Source: Morinoia aosen
Taxonomy: Eukaryota > Arthropoda > Malacostraca > Amphipoda > Talitridae
NCBI GenBank assembly: GCA_030386875.1
Contig: CM059562.1
Coordinates: 72,228,201 to 72,292,200, forward strand
Reading direction: 5' to 3'
DNA length: 64,000 nt
Shown piece after piece: positions 36,990 through 47,181 of this stretch; within the stretch, counting starts at the first letter, position 1; every line of letters starts with the position of its first letter. The notes beneath the pieces were generated by a model. The model made no database searches. It was not told the origin of the DNA and worked only from the letters and a program-made list of their open reading frames with translations. The position numbers and the translations under genes were made by a program.

Positions 36990-37345
36990 GGTGAGAAGGT
37001 AACCCAAAATCGCGCAATTTTAACACGACCAAGGCGTGTGCAGCTTGGAGTTCCCAAAAATATTACATTCTAGTATTTTCCGCCCTCCAGAAATGCAAGT
37101 TTTCTTGCAATATGCAGTTCGAGCGGCAAATTTCAAAGCCGCTTAAGAAAAAATTGCAATATCGCCTAGTGAGCAGATTACCCAAAATCACGCAATTTCA
37201 GCACGACTAAGGCGTATGCCGATTAAGATTCCCAAACCTATTATATTTTAGTATTTTCCGCCCTCCAGAAATGCAAGTTTTCTGGCAATATGCAGTTTGC
37301 GCTCCATATTTCAAAGGGACTTATGAAAATGTCGTAATCACTGAA
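36990..37345. repeat. ~179-bp tandem duplication
   Basis: Both copies (36990-37168 and 37169-37345) contain ACCCAAAATC, CGCAATTT and TAGTATTTTCCGCCCTCCAG followed by AAATGCAAGTTTTCT. The second half is better conserved than the first. Confidence 0.85.
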
Positions 37346-37749
37346 GGATTAGGGTGTGTTCCATGTGGGAGTCCGAGGAACATATAGTTCATCGAGCAGG
37401 TGGGCGAAGTCTTTCGCAAGGTTCATAATTTATTTGAGCAATTGGGTATGGATTTGTGAAACAATGAAGATATTATACAATTTAACCTTTAAAGAATAGA
37501 CAGTGGAAAAAAATTCACAGGAGCATAGTCAATTCCACTACCTGCCGAAGACGCCGGCTACAGCACATCAACAAATTGACTTGCCCAGTGAAATATGTAA
37601 ATTAAGGTGTACTCGATGTTTTCGTTTAGAATTTGGCAGTCATTATTGGCAATATTTAAGCGAACAACGATTGCAGTACAGAGCAATTTCCTACCGTAAA
37701 TTTGCACAATGTTACTCATAATATTTACAAATAGTTTTGGCTCGTTTAA

Positions 37750-37968
37750 CACGTTAACTGAGATGGGTTAAACTGAAGTTCAAGATTTAATTCAAATTTA
37801 AAGTCAATTGTGGTAATCAACTTTGGAAATAGCAAACATTAACTGGATCAGGCCTTCATTTAGCTTTCATTGACAATAAATAAAAAATGAGGTAGTAACT
37901 GCAGGTGGGTCAGCAGCGCCATGAAATCACCTAAGTGACCACCGGTGGGTCACTTCGCAGGATATGTG
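37750..37968. mobile_element. piggyBac-like MITE, family B, copy 2 (intact ends)
   Basis: This 219-bp copy is flanked by perfect TTAA on both sides (37746-37749 and 37969-37972). The ends are CACGTTAACTGAGATGGG and, reversed, CACATATCCTGCGAAGTG. TTAA-specific insertion is the mark of the piggyBac superfamily. The internal ACCACCGGTGGGT palindrome is kept. There is no transposase. Confidence 0.8.
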
Positions 37969-38330
37969 TTAAAAGGATAACCAATTGATGAGAAAGGCAA
38001 GGAAATAAGCCTGTTAGGAGTAGTTAATTTTCCTCCATTAAAAATACATTCAGTTCCCTCGCTGCGAGTTTCTATGAATAAGCATAAGCTATAGTCGCAT
38101 GTGCTGTACGTGGGTTTCTCAAAAATTCGTTTAAACAAACTTGCGGGAATTAAACAACACTGCACTCATATAAGCCACATAAGCCAACCGCATAGTAGTA
38201 GAAACACTGTCTCTTAATATACTAAAACATTACGAAATAATGCATTGGAAATGACGAGAATCGTCTGTGCAATCAAAATTTGGCGCATTAAATACTCTGA
38301 TACCTGAAGTACCGACACCTCAAAGATATA

Positions 38331-38691
38331 GATTAGATTAGAAGTTGGTTTAAGCCTCCCTTGCTACAACAAAGGTGTTCCAAAGGAAGTATGAAAACAC
38401 CATTTGGTATGGTTAAGGGAACGGGTAATCTATGCACAAGATGTCTTCCTACACAAGATCCCTAACGCGTAGAAACAGTATGTTAGGAAAGCAGTTCATG
38501 AAAGTTGAAGTAATAGGTGCTGCAAAACATTACAGTTGTGAACCGAAAAATGAGGGTCCGTAACATCATGAAAATGTACTTCTTGAGTTCCAACGAAAGG
38601 AAGGTTCCCCTAGCGTTCAGCTCAGAACCTCTCGTCCACCCCCTCGAAATTCAAATTCCTACAAATACGATATCTGTATCCTCCTGAAGGG
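38331..38691 (-). mobile_element. SINE-like retroposon, family A, copy 5
   Basis: It has a GATTAGATTAG simple tail at the plus-strand left end, AAGCCTCCCTTGCTACAACA, GTGAACCGAAAAATGAGG and a closing CTCCTGAAGGG. No convincing target duplication is visible. Confidence 0.8.
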
Positions 38692-39156
38692 ACTTCAACA
38701 TTTTAGGAAGTGTCTCCGCTCCCCAAGTGAGAGCCGCGGCAGGTTGCGTGGCGGTGCTTTACTCGCCGCATGACAGCCTCGAAATCATCGCTGCGGTGAC
38801 CCTCGCTAGGTGCGAGCTCTGTCTGCACCACTCAGAGTGGAGTGAAAAGCATCCCGAAGAATACCTCGAAAATATTTTAAAGAGCAAAGTACTTTGCAGT
38901 GCACAGCTCCTGAAATGAGCAATATATTGAGCGGTACTGTACAGTACATTGAAGGGTACAGTAACCTCGCACCCTTGAGTTTACGTACACGTTGCCACAA
39001 AATTTCCCTACATCTGCCCGTAGCCTGGCCAGAGTACGTGAGGGCGGACGAGTGCTGCGGCGCTGGCACCCACGCAGCGCTCGCCCACGGACGGTGCGGC
39101 GAGCGGCGGTGTGGTGACACTGTGGTGTTGTGCTGTAGGCGTGTGGTGATGTGAGA

Positions 39157-39612
39157 AGTGTCTGGCTGGCATGTGTGTAGTGTCTGGGTTGTGGGTGTGA
39201 GTGGTGATGTGTGTAATGTCTGGCTTGTGAGTGTGTGTGGTGATGTGTGTAGTGTCTGGCTTGTGAGTGTGTAGTGTCTGGCTTGTGAGTGTGTGTGGTG
39301 ATGTGTGTAGTGTCTGGCTTGTGAGTGTGTGTGGTGATGTGTGTAGTGTCTGGCTTGTGGGTGTGCAGTGTCTGGCTTGTGAGTGTGTGTGTGGTGATGT
39401 GTGTAGTGTCTGGCTTGTGAGTGTGTGTGGTGATATGTGTAGTGTCTGGCTTGTGGGTGTGTGTGGTGATGTGTGTAGTATCTGGCTTGTGAGTGTGTGG
39501 TGATGTGTGTAGTGTCTGGGTTGTGGGTGTGTGTGATGATGTGTGTGGTGTCTGGCTTGTGAGTGTGTGTGGTGATGATGTGTGTAGTGTCTGGCTTGTG
39601 AGTGTGTAGTGA
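39157..39612. repeat. ~36-bp GT-rich minisatellite, about 13 copies
   Basis: The words AGTGTCTGGCTTGTGAGTG and TGTGTGGTGATGTGTGT alternate, with some units shortened. The minus strand is correspondingly CA-rich, which gives His/Thr-rich spurious frames of over 200 codons. Confidence 0.92.
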
Positions 39613-39784
39613 GGTTGTGTATCCACGACAACGGTATTCACTAACTGTTATTTCAAGAGGTACAATAGTTTTTAAAGCTAAAACTTAACGCATGAAGAAA
39701 GTAAAACTGTAAAGAAAATAAACTTGAGGGCAGGAATGAACGAAGTATGAATAATTAGCATTGCAAATGTAATCTGTGCCACAG

Positions 39785-40172
39785 AAAACGTGATACATCG
39801 GTAACAGGCGCACAACAGTCGAAGCACATCGTAAGCGATCGCATAACAAACGTAGCACATCGTAAACAAACAACAAACGGTTACTCAGCAGCTGGAACAC
39901 ATCGTAAACGTTTGCACAGCAAACTTTGCACATCGTAAGCGGTTGCACAGCAAACTTATCACATCGTAAACGATTACTCAGCAGCTGGAACACATCGTAA
40001 ACGTTTGCACAGCAAACTTAGCACATCGTAAACGTTTGCACAGCAAACTTAGCACATCGTAAGCGGTTGCACAACAAACTTAGCACATCGTAATCGGTCG
40101 CACAGCAAACTTGGCACATCGTGATAAATTGCACAGCAAACCTAGCACATCGTAAACTGTCGCACAAGAAGT
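39785..40172. repeat. 31-bp minisatellite, about 11 copies
   Basis: CACATCG recurs at 39898, 39929, 39960, 39991, 40022, 40053, 40084, 40115 and 40146, exactly 31 bp apart, with less regular copies at 39824 and 39856. Each unit holds a GTAAACGTTTGCACAGCAAA-like core. A variant with CTCAGCAGCTGGAA occurs twice, 93 bp apart, hinting at a three-unit higher-order period at the left end. Confidence 0.92.
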
Positions 40173-40713
40173 AGTTACATCAACAAACGCAGACGTCGCG
40201 CGCATCCTGTGAGTGCTGCCTGGTGACGAAGGACTAGGAGCAGTTTCCGGACACGGGCGTCCTCGCGCGCTCACACAAAGCACAGACACCTACCTTGGAG
40301 ACAACTACCTTGACACACAAACACACGCAATACAAGGAAGAATTTTCCATTGGGTTGAGAACTTACGTGTTGATGCGAATTGTTTGGCATTCTCGAGGAT
40401 TTCGGCATTGAATTTGTTCTGCGCTCAGTAGAAATTTTTTCTCCGTCAAAACGATCGCCATTTATTCTTTAAAGAAAGAATTTCCGGTTTTACAGCCACG
40501 ACCTGAGTCTGGACTGGACTGACTGCATGGACTGATCTGCAGTCAACATGGGTATTTTTAATTGCTCTTAGAATGAAAAGTTCAGAGTTACGTTCGTAAG
40601 AGAAGCACGATCCTGAAGCACTTCTTTACGCACTGCTGCAGTCTGGCACAGATTTGCTGCCCTTCGTGTCCTGCGTATCTGAGGTTTTCACAACTCTCTT
40701 CAGGACAAATTAC

Positions 40714-40832
40714 GCAAAATTGAAAGCAGTTGGCTCAAAATATATCATTACTATTATTCTCTTCTTATTAATATTACTCAAGTACAAAACAAGTTTTGTG
40801 CAAATTGGAAGTAGTTGGCTCAGAGGTATGAT
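40714..40832. repeat. ~86-bp tandem repeat interrupted by the LARD
   Basis: Units starting GCAAAATTG (40714) and GCAAATTGG (40800) continue on the far side of the LARD at 46769-46885 with ACTATTATTCTCT and GAGCAGTTAACT words. The LARD inserted inside this array. Confidence 0.75.
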
Positions 40833-42075
40833 TGTCGTGACCCTATTTATTTTATCCCACCGATGTCACGGTCCTCATTTTTCTCTGCCGTCATTCTTTG
40901 TTGCGATGCATGATATTTTTCCATGTTATATTATTAGTCGTGACATTAAGATTATTCGTCACAATTCATATATTTTCTACTTGGTAATATCAAGGTAGCT
41001 GCCACCAATACAGGGTTTATCTGTATAAATATTTAATTCAATCTTCGGTAAGCGTTATGAGCGGCTTAAGGCCATAAATTAATCGTGCATTTTAGCCGTG
41101 TTTCCTGGCTTCAAACATTCTCTTTTCTTTCTAAATCATCCGTTCATTCTCTTCCTATCTATCTGAAGGACATAGAGAAACACCGAAACATTAAAGAAAT
41201 TCGCTATTGAATAAAAGAAATTATTAAGACATTAATCGTCGAAAATACGCAGACTAATTGAACATATGTGATTTACGCACTCGCAATCCTAATATACTTA
41301 GAAGCTTGAGTGGGGACTCGGATCGACATAATTTCAGAGGAAAACTTATCTGAGATTTGGAGATCAGGGCTCGCAGTCTGAGCGTCGTCTGGTCGGCAAT
41401 CTGGGGCGGCAACCGCCATGTTTGATGGTTGACGGGCGACGTTTGATGGCTGTGATTACGTCGCCACGGAATTTAATTTCAATACATTCACAGATGAATG
41501 TCACAGAGATACTCGGGTCGTTTTAGTATCTTTCAAATGGTTCGTATCGTTATAAGAGGCAAAGCCCCGGCCCAACTGGACCAAGGTAGAGGAACAAACT
41601 CGTATGCGGCTGCTTGTGATGGTGTTCTCGCCCCAACTGCCCTCGTTCCCTGAAGCAACCGCGTCTGGCGTCACCTTGAGGTGCCAACTTTGAATAACAA
41701 CCTAACAAGGTTACCAATAAGAACGTGATATATACCTACTATCGAATAGAAAACATACATCATTAACCTTACCCTCATTACTATATAAAAATCCCCACAA
41801 AACAATGTTAAACATATGAATTAAAGCAAATGAAGACATCCGTTGAGGTTCTTAGCATCTTCCATTGGCGTCTTCGTTCGTTACGCGTATCGGCTGCGTC
41901 TGGACGTTGTTCCTGACGAGTCGACTGTTCTAGGACGTAACGTTGATGCTTTCTCGCAGAAATCAGATTTAATATTTGGTCTTTTAGAATCATTAAGGAT
42001 TACGTTGTAGGCCAAGCAACGCTTCTCCAGATTCTTAGCGATGTTCCGTACTCAGTTATGCGGAGAAGCAGAACA
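40833..42075 (-). repeat. 3' LTR of the LARD
   Basis: It is 1243 bp and aligns without gaps to 45522-46764. In element orientation the base run GGGGGA just inside it (42076-42081) is a short polypurine tract next to the TG end. Confidence 0.92.
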
Positions 42076-42081
42076 TCCCCC

Positions 42082-45000
42082 GTGGCCGAACAAATTACAA
42101 GCTCCTGCTTGTGCTCGAAAGGCTTATCTTCGACGTTGCTCACACGTGCAGCCGACGCCTTAAATGCGTGGATCGTGGGAGAGTCACGATGCTTACAACT
42201 GGAGTTTGCTCTTCTGGCGAGCGCTGATTCAGAGTCGTCAAATAAAGGAGTCATTATAGTTGTCCTATGGGCAGAACCGTGTCTTATAGATGACACCGAC
42301 TTCTCCCTCCGTTGCGTGGATCACTGCAGTAATCCTTGAGAGTGAAAACCCTCGGAAGTGTAGCGAACACTTCCAAATACACCCAAGTCGTATAGTCGTG
42401 GGCTGCATGACTTGCTCCACCACTTTGCAGAAGTCTTATAGAGATCTCCGAAAAATATTCCGTGTGTCGTCGGTCGAAGTGGACTACTATCTCGTGGAGT
42501 TCATCATCTTTTTGGGGTTGCGTAGGACTCGCTGCCTTTATGCTGAGATCTTTGAGTTGATACGTTGATTTTCATCCGGGCCTCCGTATTACTTTCATCG
42601 CCGATGTGAAGCCGTCGATGCCGAATCCATCTGAAGTCCGAAGTCGTGATTGAAATCCCAATGTTGAGCTGTCCTTTTAAATTTTTAAATGCCTGTCGTT
42701 TTCTATTCACCGTGCCTCAGTAGAAAATTAGCCGCGGTCGTCGACCCAGTCCGCTGATAAGAAATTTTCTTCGCGTACTCGTTTTCTACGAGTCGGTGTG
42801 CGAGCTCAGGTCTGCCGCTGCGTGTCGTGCTTCAAGCGTCTAGGTAGATGGTGGAGTATGGAGCGGTGGTGCAGCGTGTGTTCGTGTGTGCGCGGCCAAC
42901 CCGTAGTAGTGATGCCGTCCGAGCAGGGCGACCGTGATGCGTCTGTGGTGGAGCCGCTCACCACTCATGGTGACTGGCGAGTGATGGTGCGCCGGCGCAA
43001 GCGTTCAGCCGCGCTCAGCCGATGTCATCCACCATTCCTGAAAGGTCAATCCCATTAAGTGTTTGTTCTGATGTCCTTCTTTAATTTTTCCCAAGTCTCC
43101 CTCTACATCACATCAATCAAGCCTTCCCTCTCAAACTCCCAAGTATTTACAAAAGGACTTAAGCATCCTACGTTTGAATTTTACGTTATTATAAGCAAAT
43201 TACGAATAGAACATAAGGTTCAAAAACTTTATTTAAGTATAGGTCGCAAAGTTTAAAATTAATTACATCCTACGAGTACACACACATTTATGGAATTATC
43301 GAAATACATGAAAGCGAAATAAAATTGAACTATTTTCCCCACACAGAAATATTAATTACAAAAATTATACATAGTATTTAAATTTGACCAACTCGACGCA
43401 ATGAAATTCATAGTCACGTTCAGGGCCAGTAGAACGTTTGAGCAAGCATATTAATATGAGATCATCGTGATCGAATTCTTTCGTTAGAAATAAATCCTGG
43501 CTGTACCAAATTTTTCTTTGAAATCACGAATTAAATTTACTTCACTATTCAGATACGTTGTTGCGTTTTCCCAGTAGTTCGCGCATCATTTATACTATGT
43601 TTCAGTGACAATAAGAGTCCCCATGTGAGGTATTCGCAGGTTATTAATTATTTTAAGAGTAATAGTAAATCTAATTCTTTAGATTATACGCCAAAATGAG
43701 ATTGGTCCAAGGAACCGTAATTAAATTTTTGCAAACCTTAACTCACTAGTAATTCTAATAGCAGACAAATGTCTCCAGTTTACATTCATTCTCATTGGAA
43801 TAATGTCGTTGGTAATTGGATTTGAATTCATTGTACGTAATACCCAGATAATTGATCAAGAACTCGCACAACATATTGGAAAGAGATAAAACTTATTATA
43901 CGTTGAATTTAAATTGTAATAGCAATTCCTAGCATCCGTAGTAAATTCTCAGACAAATTTCGTGTAAGATCGTTAGTATTTACTGATTACATCGCATAAA
44001 TTTCCCGTAGCAATAATGAATTTAATTGAATTTTGTTCTCGCACGTTATCAAATTAAATTTTATTTGAAAGCGTAAAGTATTACATCTAAAATTTACCAA
44101 TCCGTGGTTCGTGAGATTTTACATTCGTGCTCCACGAAATTTTTATCGTCAAAGCTGTGGTGAGAGCCTTGCGGCTGCTCTCACGACGGCAACAAAGGAG
44201 CTTTGATCGTGCTTGGATGCCAGCGTGAACAAGGGGTGGCTCGAGTGCCGGAAATGTTATACTCCAGATATTGAAATATAATCATCTATAAGCTGGTTTT
44301 GATCATTAGCATTTAAATTTTGAATATAAAATTAACATGATATTGACATAATTATGCCGTGGTATCCGCAGAAATTTGTTTGATGAACGTCGAATTAGAA
44401 ATTTTACACGCAGTAATGATGAAATAATTAAAACTTTACGTTCTCACATGTAATTAAATTTATTTTTCATTTGAAAAACGTAACCTATTACATGTCTAAA
44501 TTAAGAAATTCGTGGTTCCCAACATTTATCGTTCGTGTTATTGAAGTTACAGGACCACGCAAGGCTGTTGAGTGTGGCTTTGTGACCATTCCTGCGGGCG
44601 AACGAGCGATCTGTTTACATTTGGCCTTCCACCGGCTCGGGGTACGCGAGGCTGCGGCTTGGGTGCCAAGAATGTTCGATTCAATATTCGTCTCCAACAT
44701 GGCGTGTTGTTACATTTCAGTATTAACGTTGGATAGTACCAAGGAAGTTGGATACATGGAACCGGCATCGCTATCTTTTGCCAGTCAAACGAGTGAAGCC
44801 ACTTCTGCCGTCCCAAGCCCCGCCAACCCGGCATTAGGTCCCTGTGTGGAGGTGGTGTTGCAGTGGAGGGGTAGCACCACCTCCATCATCAGCGACTGAA
44901 GACCGCGCTGTTAAATGGCAGACTTGCGCTACTCTGTGCTATACGTTTTTTTCTTAGGCATATATTTCGATTGCGTCTTCGCTGAATGATAAAGAAACTC

Positions 45001-45498
45001 ATATTGAGGAAACTCGTCCTTGACCGCAGCGTGGATAGCGGCACCCTGTCACGCTGAGTGTCTGACACGCACTGAGCCCCATCTCCGTGTGTGTGCCCGT
45101 ATACCCTACAGCTACCGAAAATTGGCTTCACTTTAGCGCGCTGATGCCGCCTCCATTCTTAAACCTCCTTGGATAGTACAGAAAATGCCACTTACATGGT
45201 AGTTAAAATTAATTGATGAAGGGATACGTTGCACATCCGTACCTATTATGAGTCTATCGACAACATTGAAATATGAAACATTAATACAACATTACTTTAT
45301 CGTTCCAAATGACATTCTGCAAATAAGTATTCATTAGGAAGAGAGAGATGAGATGATTCAGATAAAGAAATTATTTTTTTTTTAGTCGGCCAAATATCAA
45401 TTTTTAAATTTGAATGTTTGAATGCACGTATATATTTTTTTTCGGAGGTGTGAGTTCGGTCGGCATGAGGTTCTACAGTAACATATTTAAAGCAAAAC
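42082..45498 (-). other. LARD internal region, non-coding
   Basis: I find no retroviral motif on either strand. The longest open frame (142 codons, plus strand, 44471-44899) runs against the element's orientation and has no recognisable domain. A GC-rich patch lies at 42800-43030. A diverged internal duplication relates 43985-44125 to 44390-44525. Confidence 0.7.
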
Positions 45499-45520
45499 TC
45501 AAATCCCACCGCTGCCACCA
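45499..45520 (-). promoter_or_regulatory. Primer binding site for tRNA-Leu
   Basis: On the minus strand TGGTGGCAGCGGTGGGATTT starts one base inside the 5' LTR. It is complementary to the 3' end of tRNA-Leu of the AAG/UAG type, including the added CCA, recalled from the general animal tRNA sequence. It fixes the element's orientation. Confidence 0.85.
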
Positions 45521-45521
45521 T

Positions 45522-46764
45522 TGTCGTGACCCTATTTATTTTATCCCACCGATGTCACGGTCCTCATTTTTCTCTGCCGTCATTCTTTGTTGCGATGCAT
45601 GATATTTTTCCATGTTATATTATTAGTCGTGACATTAAGATTATTCGTCACAATTCATATATTTTCTACATGGTAATATCAAGGTAGCTGCCACCAATAC
45701 AGGGTTTATCTGTATAAATATTTAATTCAATCTTCGGTAAGCGTTATGAGCGGCTTAAGGCCATAAATTAATCGTGCATTTTAGCCGTGTTTCCTGGCTT
45801 CAAACATTCTCTTTTCTTTCTAAATCATCCGTTCATTCTCTTCCTATCTATCTGAAGGACATAGAAAAAAACAGAAACATTAAAGAAATTCGCTATTGAA
45901 TAAAAGAAATTATTAAGACATTAATCGTCGAAAATACGCAGACTAATTGAACATATGTGATTTACGCACTCGCAATCCTAATATACTTAGAAGCTTGAGT
46001 GGGGACTCGGATCGACATAATTTCAGAGGAAAACTTATCTGAGATTTGGAGATCAGGGCTCGCAGTCTGAGCGTCGTCTGGTCGGCAATCTGGGGCGGCA
46101 ACCGCCATGTGTGATGGTTGACGGGCGACGTTTGATGGCTGTGATTACGTCGCCACGGAATTTAATTTCAATATATTCACAGATGAATGTCACAGAGATA
46201 CTCGGGTCGTTTTAGTATCTTTCAAATGGTTCGTATCGTTATAAGAGGCAAAGCCCCGGCCCAACTGGACCAAGGTAGAGGAACAAACTCGTATGCGGCT
46301 GCTTGTGATGGTGTTCTCGCCCCAACTGCCCTCGTTCCCTGAAGCAACCGCGTCTGGCGTCACCTTGAGGTGCCAACTTTGAATAACAACCTAACAAGGT
46401 TACCAATAAGAACGTGATGTATCCCTACTATCGAATAGAAAACATACATCATTAACCTTACCCTCATTACTATATAAAAATCCCCACAAAACAATGTTAA
46501 ACATATGAATTAAAGCAAATGAAGACATCCGTTGAGGTTCTTAGCATTTTCCATTGGCGTCTTCGTTCGTTACGCGTATCGGCTGCGTCTGGACGTTGTT
46601 CCTGACGAGTCGACTGTTCTAGGACGTAACGTTGATGCTTTCTCGCAGAAATCAGATTTAATATTTGGTCTTTTAGAATCATTAAGGATTACGTTGTAGG
46701 CCAAGCAACGCTTCTCCAGATTCTTAGCGATGTTCCGTACTCAGTTATGCGGAGAAGCATAACA
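45522..46764 (-). repeat. 5' LTR of the LARD
   Basis: It is 1243 bp and pairs with 40833-42075. I counted about ten substitutions (for example near 45669, 45866-45873, 46110, 46174, 46419-46423, 46548 and 46760) and no length change, about 0.8% divergence. Confidence 0.92.
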
Positions 46765-46889
46765 TGATTACTATTATTCTCTTCTATTAACATTATTCTA
46801 CTAAAAAAAAATTAAATACACATTGAGAGCAGTTAACTAAGAGATATCATTACTATTATTCTCTCATTAATTAACATTATTTTAATACC

Positions 46890-47181
46890 AAACTCCCTGG
46901 TCACAAGAAAAATGATGTATAAGAGCGAAAAGATGGCACCACTTAGTAAGGACTAGAAAACGGGAAATCTATGGATGCCTGAAGTGTGTTCCCACACAGG
47001 CTATCATTTGCACCGAGGAAGAGTGTTAAGAAAGAAGAGTAAAATATGAGAAGATATCGACGTAGACGTGAAAATGGAAAGATGCAAAGTAGACACGAAA
47101 GAGAGAAGTCTCAAAGGCCTATCTATAGCCGAGGTAACATTATAGGATCTCTCCTGGAAATGCCAGCCCGCAAAGGGTAGA
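46890..47181 (-). mobile_element. SINE-like retroposon, subfamily A' copy
   Basis: It shares ATGGCACCACTTAGTA and GAAATCTATGG body words with family A and the alternative head (CTATAGCCGAGGTAAC, CTCTCCTGG) with the copy at 15425-15680. Edges are approximate. Confidence 0.6.

Larger units (their letters stand above)
40833..46764 (-). mobile_element. Non-autonomous LTR retrotransposon (LARD type)
   Basis: This 5932-bp element has two direct 1243-bp LTRs (40833-42075 and 45522-46764), TG...CA ends and a perfect 4-bp target duplication TGAT (40829-40832 and 46765-46768). A primer site matching the tRNA-Leu 3' end sits one base from the right LTR, so the element reads on the minus strand. The 3446-bp internal part has no gag, protease, RT or integrase. 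Roughly ten substitutions separate the LTRs, so this insertion is older than the Ty3/gypsy copy. It must have moved with enzymes from a partner element; which one is unknown, and its LTR is unlike that of the element at 2888-13513. Confidence 0.92.

Noticed and set aside
38877..39641. His/Thr-rich minus-strand frames of 207 and 254 codons
   Set aside because: Translation of the GT-rich minisatellite; two frames overlap and neither has an independent start context or domain.
44471..44899. 142-codon plus-strand frame inside the LARD
   Set aside because: It runs against the element's orientation and lacks gag, pol or env motifs; overlapping frames exist on the other strand.
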